From Massilia sp. UBA2604 (GTDB lineage Bacteria > Pseudomonadota > Gammaproteobacteria > Burkholderiales > Burkholderiaceae_D), in contig DDKG01000270.1 of NCBI GenBank assembly GCA_002339265.1, positions 1 to 6,595 of the forward strand: a stretch of DNA of 6,595 nt, read 5' to 3'. Positions 1-5,501 of the stretch are shown piece after piece; positions within the stretch are counted from its first letter, which is position 1, and each line of letters starts with the position of its first letter. A program made the translations under genes and the position numbers. Below the pieces are notes generated by a model. The model made no database searches and had not been told where the DNA came from. It was given only the letters and a program-made list of their open reading frames with translations.

Positions 1-1479
1 CAGCGCGGCGGCGACCTGACGGTGCGCTACCTCGAGACCCAGGCCGCCCTGATCGGCCTGAAGGAAATCCCCGGCGGCGGCTATCGCCAGAAGGTCGAGA
101 TCGAGGGCAGCAAGCTGATCGAAGGCAGCGCCACGTTCAGCGCCGGCGGCAAGACCATCAAGCCGGAACTCGGCAAGGGCATCGTGATGGGCACCCGGAG
201 CGGCAAACAGGACGTGGCCTTCGACGCGCCGCTGGTCTTCGTCGGCTACGGCGCCGCCGCGCCCGAGGAGAACTGGGATGACTACAAGGGCCTCGACGCC
301 AAGGGCAAGATCCTGGTCATGATGGTCGACGATCCGCAGCCGACTGCCGAGGAACCGAACCGCTTCGCCGGCAAGGCCTATACTTGGTATGGCCGCTGGG
401 TCTATAAATTCGAGGAAGCCGCGCGTCGCGGCGCCGCCGGCGTGCTGTTGATCCATACCACGCCGTCCGCCTCGTACCCGTGGAGCGTGCCGGCCAATGG
501 CTTCGGCAACGAGCGCTTCGGCCTCAAGGGCAACGGCAATCCGATGGAAGGCTGGCTGCACGAAGACACCGCGCGCGAGCTGTTCGCCGCCGGCGGCCAT
601 GACCTCGACCAGCTGCGTGCCCAGGCCGAGCGGCGCGACTTCCGTCCGGTCGACCTCAAGGTGGCCGCCAAGGTCGCGCTGCGCTCCAAAATCCGTCCGG
701 TGGAACAGTTCAACGTGGTCGGCATCGTGCCCGGCAGCGACCCGAAGCTGAAGGAGCAGGCCGTGATCTATTCCTCGCACTGGGATCATATGGGGATGAT
801 CGACGCCAAGCCCGGCGACGACCCGAAGGCCGACCGCATCTACAATGGCGCGATCGACAACGCCTCCGGCACCGCCGCGCTGCTGGCGATGGCTGCCGAA
901 GCGGTCAAGAAGCCGGCCAAGCGCACCCAGATCTTCCTGTGGCCGGCCGCCGAAGAGCAGGGCCTGCTGGGCGCCGCCGCCTACGTCGCCAAGCCGGTGT
1001 GGCCGCTGGCGCAGACCGCCGCCGACCTGAACCTGGACAGCCTGAACTTCGTCGGCCGCACCAGGGACATCGGCGTGGCCGGCGCCGAGCGCAGCTCGCT
1101 GTACGAGACGTCGCAGCAGGTGGCCAAATCGATGGGCCTGAAGATCGCGCCGGCCGTTCCCGACCTGTCGGGCGCCTACTTCCGCGCCGACCACTTCGCC
1201 TTCGCGAAGGCGGGCGTCCCGGCCTTCAACGTCGGCTCGGCCGTGTTCTCGGGCGACGGCCACTTCGAGTTCGAGCACCACCAGCACGAGTCGAGCACGA
1301 ACATGAAGGGCTTCAAGCACCACTACCACCAGGTCAGCGACGAGTACAAGCCGGAATGGGACTTGTCGGGCATGGTGCAGCAGGCCCAGTTCACGCTCAA
1401 CCTCGGCTACGCGGTCGCCAATGCGCCGGCCATGCCGACCTGGAAGAAGGGCGAAGCCTTCGGCAGCATCAAGCGCTAA
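1..1479 (+). CDS. M28 family zinc metallopeptidase (aminopeptidase), 5' end missing
   Basis: The reading frame is open from base 1 to the TAA at 1477-1479 (492 codons seen). The GTG at 22 is probably internal, because the residues before it (GGDLTVRYLETQ) already match the start of the mature M28 domain. The signal peptide and true start lie upstream, outside the window. Counting codons from base 1, the co-catalytic zinc site is complete: H260 in SSHWDHMGM, D286 in IDNASG, the Glu pair E318/E319 (general base and ligand), D346 in LNLDS, and H443 in YHQVSDEY. Codons about 75-165 resemble a protease-associated (PA) insert (LVFVGYGA, then GLDAKGKILVMMVDDP), as in larger secreted M28 enzymes of about 550 residues. 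By family, it should remove N-terminal residues from peptides in the periplasm or outside the cell; substrate specificity cannot be read from sequence. It converges on the hybrid kinase gene with 34 bp between the stop codons. Family call is firm; exact substrate is unknown. Confidence 0.93.
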   Translation, partial: QRGGDLTVRYLETQAALIGLKEIPGGGYRQKVEIEGSKLIEGSATFSAGGKTIKPELGKGIVMGTRSGKQDVAFDAPLVFVGYGAAAPEENWDDYKGLDAKGKILVMMVDDPQPTAEEPNRFAGKAYTWYGRWVYKFEEAARRGAAGVLLIHTTPSASYPWSVPANGFGNERFGLKGNGNPMEGWLHEDTARELFAAGGHDLDQLRAQAERRDFRPVDLKVAAKVALRSKIRPVEQFNVVGIVPGSDPKLKEQAVIYSSHWDHMGMIDAKPGDDPKADRIYNGAIDNASGTAALLAMAAEAVKKPAKRTQIFLWPAAEEQGLLGAAAYVAKPVWPLAQTAADLNLDSLNFVGRTRDIGVAGAERSSLYETSQQVAKSMGLKIAPAVPDLSGAYFRADHFAFAKAGVPAFNVGSAVFSGDGHFEFEHHQHESSTNMKGFKHHYHQVSDEYKPEWDLSGMVQQAQFTLNLGYAVANAPAMPTWKKGEAFGSIKR

Positions 1480-1513
1480 TCAAGCGCTGATCACGCGCTG
1501 ATCACGCGCTGAT
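1470..1513. repeat. Four tandem copies of an 11-bp unit at a convergent gene junction
   Basis: Units run 1470-1480 (CAAGCGCTAAT), 1481-1491 (CAAGCGCTGAT), 1492-1502 and 1503-1513 (both CACGCGCTGAT). The last two are identical and the others differ by one or two bases. The first unit contains the peptidase's final Lys-Arg codons and its TAA, and the array ends exactly where the kinase stop codon begins. Neighbouring units can pair as AGCGC (1483-1487) with GCGCT (1495-1499) over a 7-base loop. No T-tract follows on either strand, so a terminator role is only a possibility. Confidence 0.85.
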
Positions 1514-4087
1514 CTAGGCCGCCGCGCCGCCCGCCGCATGGGCGGCGCCAGCCGCCGCCAGGATCCGTTCCAGCTCGCCCATGTCGACCGGCTTCACCAG
1601 GTGATGGTCGAAGCCGGCGCGGCTGCTGGCCTCGCGGTCCTGGGCCTGGCCGTAGCCGGTGACCGCCACCAGCAGCGCGCCGGCGGTGGCCGGCAGCGCG
1701 CGCAGGCGGCGCGCCAGTTCGTGTCCGTCCATGCCCGGCAGGCCGATGTCGAGCAGGCAGGCGTCGGGTGCGAACGCCTCGGCGCGCGCCAGCGCCGCGA
1801 ACGGGTCGTGCTCGACCTCCACCTCATGCCCGGCGGCGCCGACGTACATCGCCAGCACCTGGGCCGCGTCGACGTTGTCATCCACCACCATCACCTTCAG
1901 GGCGCGCGCCGCGTCAGGCTGCGCCGCGCCAGGACCGGCGCCTGGCAGGTCGCTAGTCCGTCCGGTGCAGCGCGGCAGGGTCACCGTGAAGCTGCTGCCC
2001 TGGCCTTGCCCGGGGCTCTCCACCGCCACGCTGCCGCCGTGTAGCTGGACCAGGCTGCGCACCAGCGCCAGTCCGATGCCCAGGCCGCCCTGGGTGCGGT
2101 CCGGCGTGCGCTCGCCCTGGACGAACATCTCGAAGGCGCGCTCCAGCTCGTGCGGCAGCATGCCGATGCCGTTGTCGGCCACCACGATGCGCAGCGATTT
2201 CTCGTCCGATTCAAGCATCACCTTCAGCGCGCCGCCGGCCGGCGTGAACTTGATCGCGTTGTGCAGCAGGTTGCCGACCACCTGCACCAGCCGCTTGCGG
2301 TCGCCCATCACCCAGGCCGGCGCCGGCAGCAAGTTCAGGGCCAGATGGTGCCGCTTCTGGCGCAGCGGTTCGTTCACCTGTTCCAGCGCCTCCTGCACCA
2401 CCTCGTTGATGTCGATGCGGGCCCTGGACAGGGCCACCAGGCCGCGCGTCACGCGCGACACGTCCAGCAGGTCGTCGACCAGGCCGGCCATGTGGCGCGC
2501 CTGGCGCGCGATGATACCGCTGATCTGGCGCGTGCGCGCCGGGTCCAGGCCGTCCTGGCCCAGCAACTGGGCGCCGGAGGCGATCGGCGCCAGGGGATTG
2601 CGCAGCTCGTGCGCCAGCATGGCCAGGAATTCGTTCTTGCGGCGATCGGCCTCGCGCAAGCCTTCTTCGGCGTTGACGCGCTCGGTGACGTCCTGGATGG
2701 TGCCGCGCAGGGACGTCACCTTGCCTTCGGCGTCCTGCACCGCCTCGCAGTGCAGGTCGATCCAGATGCGATGGCCGTCGGCGTGCAGCACCTGCATCTG
2801 CAGGCGCCCGTTGCCGCCGTCGCGCTCCAGCTGGCGCAGCAGCGCGTCGACGCGGTCCCACGATTCCTCGGGCAGCAGGGTGCCGCGCTGCTGCGCGAAC
2901 GGCGGCACCTCGCGGCCGTAGATATAGACCACCGATTCCGAGGTCACGACCGTGCCGGTGGCCAGGGTCATGTGCCAGGTGCCGAAGCGCGCCATCCGGT
3001 GCGCGTCGCGCAGTTCGGCCTCCTTGACCGCCAGCGCCTGGGCGCGTTCGCCCAGCAGCCGGGATGCGGCGCCGATCGCCTCGGCCACCTCGGCCGCTTC
3101 CTTGACATGCACTTGGGTGAATCGCGGCGGAGTCTCGCCCTTGCCGAGCGCCACTGCGGGCGCGGTCAATGCCTGGACCGAGCTCGCGAGCCGGCCGCCA
3201 ATCTGCCAGGCCAGCATTAGGCCGGCCCCGAACAGCAGGGCGATGCCGCCGACCAGCAGCATGAGCGGTTCGAACAGCGCCTGGTTCAACGCGGCGCGCG
3301 GCACGCCTACTCCGACCGACCACCCGCTCTGTTCCGAGCGCGAGTAGAACGTCCTGAGCTCCGTACCTTCCTGGGAGATCGAGCGGGTCACGCCCTCGCG
3401 CGCCGCTTGCATGGCGTTGTACAGCGGAGTGGTAACGCGGCGTCCGACAAACAGCTCGGGACTCAGGTTGCGCGCAAAGATAACGCCCTCGCGGTCGAAC
3501 ACCGAGGCGCGTGCGCCGTCCGGCACCGACTTCGGGGTTAGCATGTCGTTGAAATAATCGGGCCGGATCCGGATGCTGAGGACGTGGCTGACGCGGCCAT
3601 CGACAAGCACGGGCACGTCGATGCTGGCAGTCGGCTGCTGCGTCACCCGGCTGATGAAAAGGTTGGATACCGATGGCTGCCCGCTGGCGATGACCTTGTC
3701 GAGCTGGGCCGAACGGTCATCCGGCAATGCCGCGCCATAAGGGACGCTGGTGTTGAACAGCTGCTTGCCCATGTGGTCGCGTAGCACGGCGGTCATGCCG
3801 GGACCGGCCAGGGCCAGCGCTTCACGCGCCTGGCGATAGACGCGGGGGAAGTCGCCCGCCGCCAGCGTGTCGAGCGTCGACAGGGTCTGGGCGATGGCCT
3901 GTGCGTGCAGGAGCTTGCTGTCGACCGTGTGCACCAACGCCCGCACCGTGTGCATGGTATTGCGCTCGAACTGGGAGCGGCTTTTCTCGTATTGATGAAT
4001 GAACAATAGCGACGCGCCGACCACGCCCGGCAACAAGGTCGCGAGGACGAGCCAGAGCAGGTAGGCCCGCAGCGGCCTGCGGGTCAT
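1514..4087 (-). CDS. Hybrid sensor histidine kinase/response regulator (Cache-like sensor, PAS, HisKA, HATPase, REC)
   Basis: An 857-residue inner-membrane kinase starting MTRRPLRAYLLWLVLATLLP. Domains: TM1 about 9-31; periplasmic double-Cache-like sensor about 35-270; TM2 about 274-297; HAMP-like linker about 298-350; PAS with PAC-type end (GTIQDVTERV) about 362-471; HisKA with phospho-acceptor H493 in HELRNPLAP; HATPase with N-box N606/N610, D638-NGIG and GGLGIGL at 667-673; receiver about 730-845 with acidic D735/D736, phospho-acceptor D780 (LLDIGLPGMDG), T810 and K832 (VKP). All catalytic residues are present. It should autophosphorylate in response to a periplasmic ligand and pass phosphate to its own receiver. 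No HPt domain is fused, so onward relay would need a separate partner. Start choice: ATG 4087 places TM1 directly at the N-terminus but has no clear Shine-Dalgarno. A GTG at 4108 (7 residues longer) has GGAAAG 4 bases upstream and is a real alternative. The frame stays open to 4282, but that extension looks non-coding. The ligand cannot be inferred. Confidence 0.93.
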   Translation of the reverse strand: MTRRPLRAYLLWLVLATLLPGVVGASLLFIHQYEKSRSQFERNTMHTVRALVHTVDSKLLHAQAIAQTLSTLDTLAAGDFPRVYRQAREALALAGPGMTAVLRDHMGKQLFNTSVPYGAALPDDRSAQLDKVIASGQPSVSNLFISRVTQQPTASIDVPVLVDGRVSHVLSIRIRPDYFNDMLTPKSVPDGARASVFDREGVIFARNLSPELFVGRRVTTPLYNAMQAAREGVTRSISQEGTELRTFYSRSEQSGWSVGVGVPRAALNQALFEPLMLLVGGIALLFGAGLMLAWQIGGRLASSVQALTAPAVALGKGETPPRFTQVHVKEAAEVAEAIGAASRLLGERAQALAVKEAELRDAHRMARFGTWHMTLATGTVVTSESVVYIYGREVPPFAQQRGTLLPEESWDRVDALLRQLERDGGNGRLQMQVLHADGHRIWIDLHCEAVQDAEGKVTSLRGTIQDVTERVNAEEGLREADRRKNEFLAMLAHELRNPLAPIASGAQLLGQDGLDPARTRQISGIIARQARHMAGLVDDLLDVSRVTRGLVALSRARIDINEVVQEALEQVNEPLRQKRHHLALNLLPAPAWVMGDRKRLVQVVGNLLHNAIKFTPAGGALKVMLESDEKSLRIVVADNGIGMLPHELERAFEMFVQGERTPDRTQGGLGIGLALVRSLVQLHGGSVAVESPGQGQGSSFTVTLPRCTGRTSDLPGAGPGAAQPDAARALKVMVVDDNVDAAQVLAMYVGAAGHEVEVEHDPFAALARAEAFAPDACLLDIGLPGMDGHELARRLRALPATAGALLVAVTGYGQAQDREASSRAGFDHHLVKPVDMGELERILAAAGAAHAAGGAAA
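1524..1548. terminator. Perfect 9-bp GC hairpin at the 3' end of the kinase gene; possible bidirectional transcript end
   Basis: GCGCCGCCC at 1524-1532 is the exact reverse complement of GGGCGGCGC at 1540-1548, with a 7-base loop. It lies inside the last codons of the kinase gene, which encode an Ala/Gly-rich tail. It could stop or stabilise transcripts from the kinase side or block read-through from the peptidase. There is no T-run after it on either strand, so it is not a canonical intrinsic terminator. GCC/GCG-rich alanine codons make such stems easy to form by chance. Confidence 0.35.
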
Positions 4088-4136
4088 GGTGGAGGAGGCG
4101 CCAGTCACATTGCTTTCCAGAATGTTTGAACCGGCG

Positions 4137-4142
4137 ATTCTA
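4137..4142 (-). promoter_or_regulatory. Possible -10 box (TAGAAT) for the hybrid kinase gene
   Basis: Reading the minus strand, TAGAAT matches the sigma-70 -10 consensus at five of six bases. It lies about 50 bases before the ATG at 4087. The hexamer 17 bases upstream (GTGTGC) is a poor -35, so the call is weak. The 103 bases from 4088 to 4190 hold no other structure that I could support. Confidence 0.25.
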
Positions 4143-4191
4143 CGCGCAATCGTGCCGGCGCACACTCGGCGGTGCGGTAGCGTGTGGCAGG

Positions 4192-4222
4192 CGCCACGGT
4201 AGCCGGAAACGGTTTCGTGGCG
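4192..4222. terminator. Two-part hairpin after the acetyltransferase gene; terminator-like, no T-tract
   Basis: CGCCACG at 4192-4198 pairs exactly with CGTGGCG at 4216-4222. Inside it, AGCCG (4201-4205) pairs with CGGTT (4210-4214), including one G-T wobble, closing a 4-base loop. A small internal loop (2 bases and 1 base) separates the two stems, giving 12 pairs in all. It begins 10 bases after the acetyltransferase stop in that gene's direction. Position and strength suggest a transcript end or a stabilising 3' structure separating this gene from the kinase. No T-run follows, so efficient intrinsic termination is doubtful. Confidence 0.45.
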
Positions 4223-4232
4223 GTTCTCGCGT

Positions 4233-4763
4233 TCAGGGACGGCTGCGGGTGAACAGCGTCTTGTAATAGATCGCCGTCGCATGCCAGCGGCCGTTCGGGG
4301 TGCAGGCGTATTCGGGCAGCTCGCCGACCTTGTGATAGCCGCACTTGCAATACAGCTGCTCGGCCTCGGAACCGGCCGCCGTGTCCAGGAACAGCAGGCC
4401 GCGGCGCAGCGCCAGCGCCTCGATCTCGAGCGCCTGCATCAGGGCGGTGCCGATGCCCCGGCGGCGCTCTGTGCAATGCACCAGCACCTTTTGCACCTCG
4501 GCGCGGTTGTTGCCGTTCGGTTTCAGGCACAGGTCGAGCTGGGCGCTGCCGACCAGGTGGCCATCGCGCTCGGCCGCCAGCAGCACGCGCCGCCCGGCGC
4601 CGACCTCGTCCGCTACGCCCTGCCAGTAGGCGTCGAGCTGGTCCTGGTCGAGCCCGTTGAGAAAGCCCAGCGAATGGCCATCGGCGACGGCGTCCAGCAG
4701 CAGGGTGGCCAGTTGCGGCTTGCGCGCGGCAATGGCGCGCGGGTCGAGGCGGCGGATGATCAT
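4233..4763 (-). CDS. GNAT family N-acetyltransferase
   Basis: A 176-residue cytoplasmic acetyltransferase that should move the acetyl group of acetyl-CoA to an amine. Numbered from ATG 4763, the acetyl-CoA pyrophosphate loop (R/Q-x-x-G-x-G/A) is R100-R-R-G103-I-G105, just after the beta-4 strand EVQKVLVH (89-96). Strand beta-5 is LLFLDTAA (123-130), followed by the alpha-4 segment AEQLYCKCGYHKVGELP (134-150), which carries the usual Tyr (Y138). KPNGNNRAEVQKVLVH and the HATAIYYKTL ending resemble acetyltransferases related to the tabtoxin-resistance enzyme. That resemblance is from memory and does not fix the substrate. The start is clear: AGGAAAGGAG lies 4 bases before ATG 4763, while the open frame up to 4949 has no domain content. 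It is transcribed divergently from cheW and lies 145 bp upstream of the hybrid kinase on the same strand. A role in detoxification or small-molecule modification is possible but unproven. Confidence 0.9.
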   Translation of the reverse strand: MIIRRLDPRAIAARKPQLATLLLDAVADGHSLGFLNGLDQDQLDAYWQGVADEVGAGRRVLLAAERDGHLVGSAQLDLCLKPNGNNRAEVQKVLVHCTERRRGIGTALMQALEIEALALRRGLLFLDTAAGSEAEQLYCKCGYHKVGELPEYACTPNGRWHATAIYYKTLFTRSRP

Positions 4764-4767
4764 GGGG

Positions 4768-4777
4768 CTCCTTTCCT
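4768..4777 (-). promoter_or_regulatory. Strong Shine-Dalgarno fixing the acetyltransferase start
   Basis: On the minus strand AGGAAAGGAG sits 4 bases before the ATG at 4763 and is strongly complementary to the 16S anti-Shine-Dalgarno. This excludes the longer in-frame starts up to 4949. Confidence 0.8.
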
Positions 4778-4787
4778 GGTGGTGTGG

Positions 4788-4803
4788 TGCGCCGCTTGGC
4801 GCA
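4788..4803. repeat. Perfect 6-bp inverted repeat in the acetyltransferase leader (operator or leader hairpin)
   Basis: TGCGCC at 4788-4793 and GGCGCA at 4798-4803 are exact reverse complements around a 4-base loop. The element lies 25 bases ahead of the acetyltransferase ATG. It falls at or just after the transcription start predicted from either promoter reading at 4809-4836. It could be an operator or a 5' mRNA hairpin; sequence alone does not say which. Confidence 0.5.
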
Positions 4804-4808
4804 ATGTC

Positions 4809-4836
4809 ATTATTTCCTAAGCACAATGCGTGCCAA
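4809..4836 (-). promoter_or_regulatory. Candidate promoter for the acetyltransferase: sigma-54-like and sigma-70-like elements overlapping
   Basis: Reading the minus strand, 4836-4820 is TTGGCACG, four bases, then GTGCT. This matches the sigma-54 -24/-12 pattern TTGGCACG-N4-TTGCW with one mismatch, and keeps the required 10 bases between the GG and GC pairs. The same stretch can be read for sigma-70: TTGGCA (4831-4836, five of six), a 16-base spacer, then AATAAT (4809-4814, five of six). Either reading would start transcription roughly 40-50 bases ahead of the ATG at 4763. No upstream activator site was recognised, so which sigma factor uses it is open. Confidence 0.45.
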
Positions 4837-5006
4837 GCTGTTATTAAACAGGACGGTTGGCGGGTCAAACCCGTTGCAGGCACGCCATAGTTAAAACTAA
4901 AACGGGAAAAATTCCACATTTCTTGACAGTTGTCCATCGACAGCCGCAAGCCATGCCGGTAACGTCTTTCCTTTGAGAAATTCAGTAAAACCGCTCACGC
5001 TGAATC
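4837..5006 (+). promoter_or_regulatory. Upstream region of cheW-mcp; AT-rich, promoter not resolved
   Basis: This part of the divergent intergenic gap is clearly more AT-rich than the genes around it, especially 4841-4850 and 4888-4924, so it very likely carries the cheW promoter. A perfect -35 hexamer TTGACA occurs at 4923-4928, but no acceptable -10 lies 16-18 bases beyond it. TTGCAG (4874-4879) with TAAAAC (4898-4903) at 18 bases is another weak pair. Short dyads are present: CGGGT-CAA-ACCCG at 4861-4873 and GGAA-AAA-TTCC at 4905-4915. I see no match to the flagellar sigma-28 pattern. Confidence 0.35.
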
Positions 5007-5018
5007 ATGGGAAACGAT

Positions 5019-5489
5019 ATGGAAACGAGCAACGACAACGAAGTGCTGTCTTTCCGCCTCGGGAAAGAAGAGTACGCGATCAGCATCCTCAAGGTGCAGG
5101 AAATCCGCGGCTACGAAGCGCCGACGCGGCTGGCCAGCGCGCCGGATTACCTGAAAGGCATCATCAACCTGCGCGGCGCCATTGTTCCGATCGTCGACAT
5201 GCGCCTGAAGTTCGGCATCGGCGACGCGGTGTACGACGCCTTTACCGTGGTGATCATCCTCAACATCGACCACCACGTGATCGGCATGGTAGTCGACAGC
5301 GTCTCGGACGTGGTCACCCTGGGCCCGGAGCAGATCCGGCCCGCCCCCGAAATGCAGGCCACGCTGGACGGCAACTGCCTGCTCGGCCTGGGCACCGTGG
5401 ACGAGCGGATGCTGATCCTGCTCGATATCGACAAACTGATGCAGTCCGACGAACTCGGACTGGTGGCTGCGCTCCCGCGTGCAGCCTGA
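5019..5489 (+). CDS. cheW: Chemotaxis adaptor protein CheW
   Basis: A 156-residue cytoplasmic scaffold protein that links chemoreceptors to the kinase CheA in the receptor array. It is a single CheW domain spanning nearly the whole protein, slightly shorter than E. coli CheW (167 residues). Visible signatures, counted from ATG 5019, are FRLGKEEYAISILKVQEI (12-29), the G-IINLRG strand with conserved R52 (47-53), IVPIVDMR (55-62), the second barrel strand HHVIGMVVDSVSDVV (85-99), and the closing GLGTVDERMLILLDIDKLM (123-141). Start choice: ATG 5019 has GGGA 6 bases upstream, whereas the in-frame ATG at 5007 (adding MGND) has no ribosome binding site, so 5019 is preferred and 5007 remains possible. 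The chemoreceptor gene begins 12 bases after its stop, so the two are very likely co-transcribed. No CheA, CheR, CheB or CheY gene is visible here. Confidence 0.94.
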   Translation: METSNDNEVLSFRLGKEEYAISILKVQEIRGYEAPTRLASAPDYLKGIINLRGAIVPIVDMRLKFGIGDAVYDAFTVVIILNIDHHVIGMVVDSVSDVVTLGPEQIRPAPEMQATLDGNCLLGLGTVDERMLILLDIDKLMQSDELGLVAALPRAA

Positions 5490-5501
5490 GAGAGAACCTA
5501 C
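5490..5501 (+). promoter_or_regulatory. cheW-mcp spacer with the receptor's ribosome binding site
   Basis: The 12 bases between the cheW TGA and the receptor ATG include GAGAGA, a moderate Shine-Dalgarno 6 bases before the start. There is no room for a promoter or terminator, which supports a cheW-mcp operon. Confidence 0.55.

Noticed and set aside
1659..2921. 420-codon open frame on the plus strand, antisense to the hybrid kinase
   Set aside because: Its translation is Arg/Ser/Ala-rich with no recognisable domain, while the opposite strand encodes a complete kinase with all motifs. Long antisense frames are expected in GC-rich DNA.
2150..3220. 356-codon plus-strand frame antisense to the kinase
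   Set aside because: It has no domain, no ribosome binding site, and a His/Gln/Arg-biased shadow composition.
4088..4282. N-terminal extension of the kinase frame up to an ATG at 4282
   Set aside because: It would overlap the acetyltransferase 3' end and place 65 non-domain residues before an obvious N-terminal transmembrane segment.
4923..4928. Perfect TTGACA as the -35 of a cheW promoter
   Set aside because: No credible -10 hexamer follows at 16-18 bases (GCAAGC at 17), so it is kept only as a note in the upstream-region entry.
4764..4949. 62-codon extension of the acetyltransferase frame
   Set aside because: The excellent Shine-Dalgarno before ATG 4763 and the start of GNAT homology there make the extension non-coding leader and promoter DNA.
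4837..5006. Flagellar sigma-28 promoter for the chemotaxis genes
   Set aside because: TAAA runs exist (for example around 4892-4902), but no GCCGATAA-like -10 follows at the right distance.
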